Part shown: positions 15,747-21,245 of the stretch, piece by piece
Numbering within the stretch: the first letter of the stretch is position 1
Layout of the letters: each line of letters starts with the position of its first letter
NCBI GenBank assembly: GCA_021648225.1
Contig: JAKITE010000037.1
Coordinates: 1-21,245, forward strand
Direction: 5' to 3'
Source: Paracoccaceae bacterium
GTDB taxonomy: Bacteria > Pseudomonadota > Alphaproteobacteria > Rhodobacterales > Rhodobacteraceae
Length of the DNA: 21,245 nucleotides
Translations under genes and position numbers: made by a program
The notes under the pieces: generated by a model
Databases searched by the model: none
Told to the model about the DNA's origin: nothing
The model's input: only the letters and a program-made list of their open reading frames with translations

Positions 15747-18086
15747 TTACAGTTTCAACCGACGCAGGCGCAACGCATTGCTGATCACCGAAACCGAGCT
15801 AAGGCTCATCGCTGCCGCTGCGATCATTGGCGACAGCAAGGTGCCGGTCAGCGGATACAAAATACCCGCCGCAACCGGAATTCCCAGCGCATTATAGCCA
15901 AAGGCAAAGACCAGATTTTGCTTGATGTTCCACAGCGTCGCGCGGGCCAGTTTGCGGGCCCGCACGATGCCGCCAAGATCACCGCCCAGCAAGGTAATGC
16001 CGGCACTTTCCATCGCCACATCCGCACCGGTGCCCATGGCGATCCCGACCGAAGCCGCCGCCAGTGCGGGGGCATCATTAACCCCGTCGCCAGCCATGGC
16101 AACCTTGTGACCAGCCGCCTGAAGCGCCTCGACAAGGTTTTTCTTGTCTTCGGGCATCACTCCGGCACGCACTTCGTCAATGCCCAGCTGGCTGGCAACC
16201 GCTTGCGCGGTGCGCTCGTTATCGCCAGTGGCCATGATGATGCGCAACCCAACCGCGTGCAGCGCTTTGATGGTGTCAGGGGTATTGGCTTTGATCGGGT
16301 CAGCCACAGCAACAATCCCGGCCAGCTTGCCATCCACCGCCACATACATTGCGGTTTTGCCTTGCGAGCGTAATCCATCGGCTTGTTCATCGACAGCCTC
16401 GGTTGCCAGCCCCAGATCAGCCATCATTGCCTTGTTGCCAAGCGCCACCTTGCGTTTGCCGACCGAGCCTTGCACGCCTTTGCCGGTGACCGCCTCAAAA
16501 CCGGTAATTTTACCGACTTTCAGGCCTTTTTCCTCAGCCCCGGCAACAATCGCCTCGGCCAAAGGATGTTCGGAACCTTTTTCAAGCGCCGCCGCCAATG
16601 AAAGCAAGGTATCCGCATCCACCCCCTCAAGCGCAATGGTATCGGTCAGGGTTGGCTTGCCCGCAGTAAGTGTGCCGGTCTTGTCGACAATCAGAATATC
16701 CACCCGCGCCATACGTTCCAGCGCTTCGGCGTCTTTAATCAACACCCCCGCCTGCGCGCCGCGCCCAGCGGCTGTGGTGATCGAAATTGGTGTTGCCAGA
16801 CCCAATGCACAAGGGCAGGCGATGATCAAAACCGAAACCGACGCGGCCACGGCAAACACCAGTCGAGGGTCAGGACCAAAGAAAAACCAGATTAAAAACG
16901 ACGTAATAGCGATCAAAATCACCACCGGCACGAATACCGACGCCACCGTGTCAACCATGCCCTGAATAGGCGCACGGGATCGTTTAGCCCCGGCCACCAT
17001 TTCAACGATCTGGCTTAGCACTGAATCGGCACCAACCCTGCCCGCCTCGATCACCAGCGAGCCGTTCTTGTTGATCGTGCCGCCGGTTACCGGATCTTGG
17101 GGGGTTTTGTTAACCGGCATCGATTCTCCCGTCAGCATGCTTTCATCGACGGCCGAGCTGCCCTCGATTACCACGCCGTCCACCGGCATGCTATCGCCGG
17201 GGCGCACCCGCAACCGGTCGCCTTCAATGATATTTTCCAAGGGCGCATCATATTCATCGCCATTGGGCAAAATGCGCCGCGCCGTCTTTGGTGCCAGATC
17301 AAGTAATGCCTTAATCGCATCGCCTGTTCGTTCCCGGGCCCGCAATTCAAGCACCTGACCAACAAAGATCAGGGTGACAATCACCACCGCAGCCTCGTAA
17401 TATGTGCCGACAACACCGCCAGCACTGTATGCTTTCGGGAAAACCCCCGGCAGAAAGGTAGCAACAAGGCTATAGATATATGCCGCCCCGACACCAATGG
17501 CGATCAGGGTCCACATATTAGGGTTCATGGTTTTGATCGAATTCCAGCCTCGCACAAAAAACGGCTGCGCTGCCCAAAGAATGATTGGCGTGGCGATCAA
17601 AAATTCAAGATAGCTGGTCAGCGGTTCACCGATCCATTCGCGCGGATGCAGCCCCACCATTGGCCCCATGGTCACCACAATCAAGGGCGCGGCGGCGGCG
17701 GCACTGATCCACATGCGGCGGGTGAAATCAATTAACTCCTCATTAGGCACATCGCTGCTAGCCACCAGCGGTTCCAGCGCCATGCCACAAATCGGGCAGG
17801 CACCGGGGTGGTCTTGCAAAATTTCGGGGTGCATCGGGCAGGTATATTCAGTATTTTCGGTTGCGGTATGTTTTTGCTGGGCATTGCGACCCGAAGCATA
17901 AAAATACGGGTCTCTGTTAAATTTACCATGGCATTTATCGCTGCAAAAATGAAAGGTCTGATCCTGCCAGGTTTCGGTTGGCTTGCCTGCATCACTCGCA
18001 ACCTGCATTCCGCAAACCGGATCGGTGGCGGTGCCGTTAGAACCTGAATGGTCATGCTGGTCAGTATGACTATGTGTCTTTGCCAT
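15747..18086 (-). CDS. copA: Cu(I)-type P1B ATPase with YHS and HMBD N-terminal domains
   Basis: A 779-residue heavy-metal ATPase that exports copper from the cytoplasm. The N-terminus has a His-rich start (HSHTDQHDHSG), a YHS domain (TDPVCGMQV at about 21, CSDKC at 48-52), then a heavy-metal-binding module (YTCPMHPE...CPICGMAL, about 81-103) in place of the usual HMA domains. Core motifs: TGES (319-322), IACPCALG with CPC at 424-426, DKTGT at D468, SEHPLAEAI, and GDGVNDAPALAAASVGIAMG. The YN of helix 7 (FGYNALG) and MSLSSVSVISNALRL of helix 8 are Cu(I)-specific residues. ATG at 18086 is chosen over an open frame 61 codons longer because it starts the His-rich/YHS region, has AGGTG upstream, and lies just downstream of a CueR-type promoter. 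Confidence 0.95.
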   Translation of the reverse strand: MAKTHSHTDQHDHSGSNGTATDPVCGMQVASDAGKPTETWQDQTFHFCSDKCHGKFNRDPYFYASGRNAQQKHTATENTEYTCPMHPEILQDHPGACPICGMALEPLVASSDVPNEELIDFTRRMWISAAAAAPLIVVTMGPMVGLHPREWIGEPLTSYLEFLIATPIILWAAQPFFVRGWNSIKTMNPNMWTLIAIGVGAAYIYSLVATFLPGVFPKAYSAGGVVGTYYEAAVVIVTLIFVGQVLELRARERTGDAIKALLDLAPKTARRILPNGDEYDAPLENIIEGDRLRVRPGDSMPVDGVVIEGSSAVDESMLTGESMPVNKTPQDPVTGGTINKNGSLVIEAGRVGADSVLSQIVEMVAGAKRSRAPIQGMVDTVASVFVPVVILIAITSFLIWFFFGPDPRLVFAVAASVSVLIIACPCALGLATPISITTAAGRGAQAGVLIKDAEALERMARVDILIVDKTGTLTAGKPTLTDTIALEGVDADTLLSLAAALEKGSEHPLAEAIVAGAEEKGLKVGKITGFEAVTGKGVQGSVGKRKVALGNKAMMADLGLATEAVDEQADGLRSQGKTAMYVAVDGKLAGIVAVADPIKANTPDTIKALHAVGLRIIMATGDNERTAQAVASQLGIDEVRAGVMPEDKKNLVEALQAAGHKVAMAGDGVNDAPALAAASVGIAMGTGADVAMESAGITLLGGDLGGIVRARKLARATLWNIKQNLVFAFGYNALGIPVAAGILYPLTGTLLSPMIAAAAMSLSSVSVISNALRLRRLKL

Positions 18087-18114
18087 TTTAACACCTATAA
18101 AGTTAATTTTTCCA

Positions 18115-18145
18115 ACCTTAATCCTTCCAGTGACTGTAGGGTCAA
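18115..18145 (-). promoter_or_regulatory. CueR/HmrR-type (MerR-family) promoter of copA
   Basis: On the minus strand, TTGACC (18140-18145) and TAAGGT (18115-18120) are separated by exactly 19 bases, the over-long spacer typical of MerR-family promoters. Between them lies a dyad with a perfect CAGTCACTG core and GGAAGGA right arm; the left arm is CCCTAC, weaker than the consensus. This matches CueR/HmrR copper-responsive operators. Transcription would start about 20 bases before the copA ATG. No MerR-family gene is in the window. Confidence 0.8.
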
Positions 18146-18429
18146 GGGTTTTTATATGCGCGACAGGATGCAAAATTTTGACCGCGCGCAGGATCATGGA
18201 ATGAAACATGGCCTTGCGCGCGGCCTGACCCCGATGGTGCAACAGCCATGGCGGGGGGGCAGGCATCAAGAATACAACAGGGGATCATATTCTTGGGGGT
18301 CATCGGAATGACCCTTGCCTTAACGTCAATCTCATATGCCAAACCAGTTTTCACCAACACAAAGTCCAAAAGGGTATTAAAACCTGTGTTTTCCGGCGAT
18401 TGCTGGTTTGGCAACTTGGTTCCGCAGGG
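18146..18429. other. Intergenic stretch upstream of the copA promoter, one doubtful ORF
   Basis: About 280 bases between the copA promoter and the small membrane-protein gene. A plus-strand frame with a signal-peptide-like segment is listed separately. A run of seven G (about 18250) lies inside. No RNA gene or repeat is apparent. Confidence 0.5.
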
Positions 18430-18433
18430 TTAG
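18248..18433 (+). CDS. Doubtful small ORF with signal-peptide-like N-terminus
   Basis: A 61-codon frame whose residues 12-31 (GIIFLGVIGMTLALTSISYA) look like a Sec signal peptide ending at an SYA cleavage pattern, leaving about 30 residues with one Cys. The ATG at 18248 has no ribosome-binding site; a later ATG at 18308 has a G-run 8 bases upstream but would cut most of the hydrophobic core. The 3' end overlaps the convergent 44-codon gene by four bases. It may be a small secreted peptide or chance. Confidence 0.2.
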   Translation: MAGGQASRIQQGIIFLGVIGMTLALTSISYAKPVFTNTKSKRVLKPVFSGDCWFGNLVPQG

Positions 18434-18564
18434 TTGCGGATATATTTCAGCAAAGCAACGATCACGAGCACAAATACAACCGTGATCAGCAGCATGCCGA
18501 TACCCCCCATGCCCCAGCCCATGCCGACACCGTTGCCCATTTCTGTATCCATAAAATCGTTCAT
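18430..18564 (-). CDS. Small Gly/Met-rich one-helix membrane protein
   Basis: A 44-residue ORF: MNDFMDTEMGNGVGMGWGMG, then a hydrophobic helix (about 21-39, IGMLLITVVFVLVIVALL) and a short basic tail KYIRN. An AAGGA ribosome-binding site lies 8 bases upstream. It follows the EF-hand gene by 24 bases in the same direction, so the two are likely one operon. Short proteins of this Met-Gly-Trp plus single helix form often sit in copper and heavy-metal resistance clusters; role unknown. The Met residues before the helix would face one side of the membrane and could bind Cu(I), which is speculation. Confidence 0.7.
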   Translation of the reverse strand: MNDFMDTEMGNGVGMGWGMGGIGMLLITVVFVLVIVALLKYIRN

Positions 18565-18588
18565 CACCTTTATCCTTTTTGCTCCGAG

Positions 18589-19173
18589 CTAGTTGTTTTG
18601 ACCATGCATAGGCGTGGCATTGTTGCTGCCCATCCCCTGCCCCGTGCCAGCATTATTCATCTGGCCCATGCGCGCTGCCGGCGCGGCCATTTCCTGGCTG
18701 GTGACAATGCCGTCACCGTCATTATCCAGGGCCTGAAACCGGTCAACCATCTGTTCACGAATGGCCGCACTGTGCAGGGTTTCAAATTCGGCAATCGACA
18801 GTGAACCATCACCATTTGCGTCAAACTCAGCCAGCTTTGCCGCCAACCCTGCCTCGGCCTCGGCTTGGGAAACGGTTCCGTCTCCGTCACTATCAAAACG
18901 GCGCATATCGCCAAAACCACCCGTCATACCGCCGGCTTTCATCTGGCTGTGCATCTGCATCATCATTTGCATCATACCCGAACCACCGGCCGGCATCATG
19001 CCGCCACCATGATCAGGGCCGCCTTGGCCACCAGCCGCCATCATGGTGCTTTGGCCGCTTGCCATATTGCCATGCGGGCCATTATTGGCATCTGCCAAAA
19101 CCGGCGAAGAAATAACAGCGCCAAGTGCGACCATTGTGGTAAAACCAATCGCAAGAACCGGGTTGCGTTTCAT
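18589..19173 (-). CDS. Secreted Met-rich protein with three EF-hand motifs
   Basis: A 194-residue exported protein. Residues 1-27 are a Sec signal peptide (MKRNPVLAIGFTTMVALGAV... ending VLA-DA). Residues 28-90 are Met/Gly/His-rich (GMMQMMMQMHSQMKAGGMTG). Three canonical 12-residue EF loops follow: DSDGDGTVSQAE (94-105), DANGDGSLSIAE (118-129) and DNDGDGIVTSQE (150-161), each with Asp at 1, 3, 5, Gly at 6 and Glu at 12. Calcium binding is therefore likely; the Met-rich part suggests copper too. AAAGGA precedes the ATG. It is divergent from a response regulator and kinase pair 174 bases away, a placement that suggests control by that pair, and is followed by the 44-residue protein. Confidence 0.9.
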   Translation of the reverse strand: MKRNPVLAIGFTTMVALGAVISSPVLADANNGPHGNMASGQSTMMAAGGQGGPDHGGGMMPAGGSGMMQMMMQMHSQMKAGGMTGGFGDMRRFDSDGDGTVSQAEAEAGLAAKLAEFDANGDGSLSIAEFETLHSAAIREQMVDRFQALDNDGDGIVTSQEMAAPAARMGQMNNAGTGQGMGSNNATPMHGQNN

Positions 19174-19226
19174 GATGTGTCCTTTGTGTTAACGTTTCGA
19201 TGCCTTTTAACTGGGGGGTAATTGTC

Positions 19227-19263
19227 GCAATACTATGCCAGCCAACCGGCGGTTTTGTATTGC
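19227..19263. repeat. 7-bp inverted repeat in the divergent regulatory region
   Basis: GCAATAC (19227-19233) and GTATTGC (19257-19263) form an inverted repeat with centres 30 bases apart, in the gap between the EF-hand gene and the response regulator. It may be part of the control of either gene; no regulator is assigned. Confidence 0.3.
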
Positions 19264-19284
19264 TATGTCGCAGGGGAAATGCCT

Positions 19285-19300
19285 GATACAATCGGATACA
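19285..19300. promoter_or_regulatory. Candidate response-regulator binding site (GATACA direct repeat)
   Basis: GATACAATCGGATACA: two GATACA units with starts 10 bases apart, followed by CAATC in both copies with a small shift. This is the tandem spacing used by OmpR-family regulators and lies 48 bases upstream of the regulator's ATG. It differs from the TTGTAAC repeats of the first system, consistent with separate regulons. Confidence 0.4.
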
Positions 19301-19347
19301 CAATCTTTGCAGCACCGATAAAGCCAGCGCGTTATAAAGGCGATGAA

Positions 19348-20079
19348 ATGACCGAAACCCCACATATCCCCAGCATTCTGATCGTGGATGACCACCGCGA
19401 AATTCGCGATGCGGTCACGCGATATTTGAAAAAAAACGGATTCAGGGCCGATTCCGCCAAGGATGCGGTTGAAATGGATGCAAAACTGGCAGCAGGCCGG
19501 TTTGATCTGCTGGTTCTGGATGTGATGATGCCGGGCGAAGACGGTTTATCGGTGTGTCGCAGGCTTAGCAGTCAGGGGCAGTTACCGATTCTAATGCTAA
19601 CCGCGCTGGGCGAGGAAACCGACCGCATCATCGGTTTGGAAATCGGCGCAGATGATTACCTGCCAAAACCCTTTAACCCCCGGGAACTTCTAGCCCGTAT
19701 CAAGGCAATTTTGCGCCGTCACAGCCGCAATGAACTGGCGGCCGGCACCTTGTCTGGCCACAAAGTGCAATTTGCCAACTGGACCCTCGACACCGACCGG
19801 CGCGTATTGATCAACCCCGATACCAAGGCCGAAACTCCGCTAACCACCGCCGAATTCAAATTGCTGACCGTGTTTCTGGAACGACCGCGATTTGTGCTGT
19901 CGCGGGATCAATTGCTGGACCTGACATCGGGGCGCAGCGCCCATGTGTTTGACCGCACCATCGACAACCAGATCAGCCGGTTGCGCCGCAAAATCGAAAC
20001 CGATGCCGGCAGGCCCGAATTAATCACCACGGTGCGCGGCGGCGGCTATTGCCTGTCAACCGATGTGAAAAACCTGTGA
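19348..20079 (+). CDS. OmpR-family response regulator (second system)
   Basis: A 243-residue regulator. Receiver domain: IVDDHREIR (D14, D15), phosphoacceptor D58 (LVLDVMMPGEDG), T85 (MLTALGEE) and K107 (YLPKPFNPRELL). C-terminal winged helix with LTTAEFKLLTVFLERPRFVLSRDQLLDL, and FDRTIDNQISRLRRKIETD...TTVRGGGYCL. The ATG at 19348 has AAAGG 7 bases upstream and gives a standard N-terminus; an in-frame TTG at 19222 would add 42 residues that run through the candidate operator. The stop codon overlaps the kinase start by one base (TGATG). It resembles the oxidase-operon regulator in layout but differs throughout, so it is a paralogue of some age, not a recent copy. Confidence 0.94.
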   Translation: MTETPHIPSILIVDDHREIRDAVTRYLKKNGFRADSAKDAVEMDAKLAAGRFDLLVLDVMMPGEDGLSVCRRLSSQGQLPILMLTALGEETDRIIGLEIGADDYLPKPFNPRELLARIKAILRRHSRNELAAGTLSGHKVQFANWTLDTDRRVLINPDTKAETPLTTAEFKLLTVFLERPRFVLSRDQLLDLTSGRSAHVFDRTIDNQISRLRRKIETDAGRPELITTVRGGGYCLSTDVKNL

Positions 20080-21245
20080 TGCGGCGGCTGATCCCCCAAA
20101 CCCTGCGCGGGCAGCTTGTTTTGATCATTCTTGCTACGTTTATGGTGGTGCAAAGCATCAGTCTTTGGCTGTTTGTCGATGAACGCAGCCTGGCGGTGCG
20201 CGCCGCACTGGGGCTGGAGGCCGCAGGCCGGGCCGCTAATGTGGTGCGATTGCTGGAGGCCGCGCCCGAAGAACTGCAACCAAAAATTCTGGCCGCGGCT
20301 GATTCACCGCTGGCGCGGTTTTCACTGGCACCCCAAGCCTCGGTTGACCATCTGGATCACGGCGGTGACGGCACCGTCAAAACCCGGGTGCAGCGGCTGT
20401 TGGAAAGTGACGGGTTTGACCATGAAATCAGGGTTGAATTGCATCAGGTGCAATCAGCCGAACCGTTTGAAGGCATTGAAAACATTTCGCCCGAAATGGC
20501 CGAGATGCACAGACAAATGATGGGGCTGGACCTGACATCGGTTGAAATGAAACTGGCGATTTCCCTGCAAGACGGCCAATGGCTGAATGTTTCCACCCGC
20601 TTCCATCGGCCACCACTGCAATGGCCTTGGGTCTCGACTGTTAGCTATGGCTTGGCCACGTTGATTATCATGGCTACGGTCTGGGTCGCGCTTAGCCAGC
20701 TTACCGACCCGTTGCGTAAACTGGCCCATGCGGCCGAAAGATTTGGCCGAGGCGAAAACCCCGCTGATCTGCCAGCCCAAGGCCCCGAGGAATTGCGCCG
20801 CCTGACCGTTGCGTTTAACGAAATGCAGGAACGCCTGACCCGGTTTGTTTCGGAACGCACAAGGCTGCTGGCCGCACTTGGCCATGATCTGCGTTCGCCG
20901 CTTACCGCGATGCGGGTGCAAAGCGAAATGGTGGATGAAAACGAAACCCGGGAAAGGCTGGTGGCCATCATTGCCGAAATGCAGGAAATGGTTGATTCAA
21001 CCCTGTCTTTTGCCCGGGGCATGGTGACCTCCGAACAGACCCGAACCGTTGATCTGACGGATTTTCTGGATGATCTGGTCAGGGATATTGTAGCGATTGG
21101 TGGCGATGCCACGGTTGAAACCGAACCGGCACTTTTGGTGCGTATCAAACCGGTTGCCATGCGCCGCGCCTTGCGTAACGTCATTGAAAACGCCATCCGC
21201 TATGGCAAAAGCGCAAAAATCACTGCCGGATCAAAAGGCAAACTG
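20079..21245 (+). CDS. Sensor histidine kinase (second system), 3' end outside the window
   Basis: The visible 389 residues include helix 1 (about 12-32), a periplasmic domain of about 150 residues, helix 2 (about 185-205), a HAMP linker (about 206-258), the H box AALGHDLRSPLTAMRV with H269, and the N box NVIENAIRYGKS near residue 370. The ATP-binding G boxes lie beyond the window. It is an EnvZ-type kinase, translationally coupled to the regulator. The periplasmic part has a HxxH-type spot (HLDHGGDG, 91-98) and a Met/His cluster (EMAEMHRQMMG, 139-149) that might bind metal; this is a guess from composition. Confidence 0.93.
   Translation, partial: MRRLIPQTLRGQLVLIILATFMVVQSISLWLFVDERSLAVRAALGLEAAGRAANVVRLLEAAPEELQPKILAAADSPLARFSLAPQASVDHLDHGGDGTVKTRVQRLLESDGFDHEIRVELHQVQSAEPFEGIENISPEMAEMHRQMMGLDLTSVEMKLAISLQDGQWLNVSTRFHRPPLQWPWVSTVSYGLATLIIMATVWVALSQLTDPLRKLAHAAERFGRGENPADLPAQGPEELRRLTVAFNEMQERLTRFVSERTRLLAALGHDLRSPLTAMRVQSEMVDENETRERLVAIIAEMQEMVDSTLSFARGMVTSEQTRTVDLTDFLDDLVRDIVAIGGDATVETEPALLVRIKPVAMRRALRNVIENAIRYGKSAKITAGSKGKL

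Noticed and set aside
18087..18269. N-terminal extension of the copper ATPase by 61 residues
   Set aside because: It would be translated across the CueR-type promoter, including its -35 and -10 elements, and has no similarity to the family; the start at 18086 has its own ribosome-binding site.
19222..19347. 42-residue extension of the second response regulator from a TTG
   Set aside because: It has no ribosome-binding site of quality, crosses the GATACA direct repeat, and precedes a standard receiver-domain start with AAAGG.
1..21245. CRISPR arrays, insertion sequences, prophage or integrase genes
   Set aside because: No regularly spaced repeats, no transposase or integrase reading frame and no terminal repeats with target duplications were seen anywhere in the window.

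Overview
The window looks like chromosomal DNA from an alphaproteobacterium, most likely of the order Rhodobacterales. The grounds are the protein families and their wording: a partial Rhodobacterales-type conserved protein at the left edge, a ybaB-recR pair, an alphaproteobacterial tRNA-Cys, and OmpR/EnvZ-type regulators of alphaproteobacterial style. No lineage marker gene such as rRNA is present, so this is an inference.

Layout. (1) Bases 1-2605 look like core genome: a partial conserved protein (minus), a drug/metabolite-type EamA transporter (plus), recR and ybaB (minus) and tRNA-Cys(GCA) (plus). (2) Bases 2606-3124 are an A+T-rich stretch with no convincing gene, several short inverted repeats and one doubtful 56-codon ORF. 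(3) Bases 3125-8196 form a tight plus-strand operon: a TetR-family regulator, an HlyD-type periplasmic adaptor and a 1034-residue RND pump, with junctions that overlap or abut. No outer-membrane channel gene is present. (4) Bases 8267-14625, read on the minus strand, are an apparently single operon: response regulator, sensor kinase, CuA-containing oxidase subunit II, haem-copper oxidase subunit I, a membrane-anchored blue-copper protein with a long Met/Asp-rich insert, and haem O synthase (ctaB). The kinase overlaps both the regulator and subunit II, so signalling and respiratory genes are joined without a gap. (5) Bases 14786-18086, minus strand: a Cu(I)-type P-type ATPase with YHS and HMBD N-terminal domains, followed 10 bases later by a cation diffusion facilitator (CDF) protein whose two HxxxD metal motifs have both lost the Asp. 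A CueR/HmrR-type promoter with a 19-bp spacer lies just upstream of the ATPase. (6) Bases 18430-19173, minus strand: a secreted Met-rich three-EF-hand protein and a 44-residue Gly/Met-rich one-helix membrane protein. (7) Bases 19348-21245, plus strand: a second OmpR/EnvZ-type pair, the kinase cut off by the window end.

How the parts may fit together. Regions 4-7 read as a copper-centred accessory block: copper export (P-type ATPase), a periplasmic/membrane copper protein, a copper-dependent terminal oxidase with its haem-modifying enzyme, and two envelope-sensing two-component systems. The oxidase has B-type (ba3-like) features: a CuA loop of C-x3-C-x3-H-x2-M with Asn in place of the usual Glu, no recognisable D-channel motif, and an HPAVY motif in place of HPEVY. 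It has no subunit III gene nearby. The most unusual points are the fused regulator-oxidase-cupredoxin operon, the Met/Asp-rich cupredoxin, the Asp-less CDF protein, and tandem 10-bp-spaced direct repeats in front of both response regulators.
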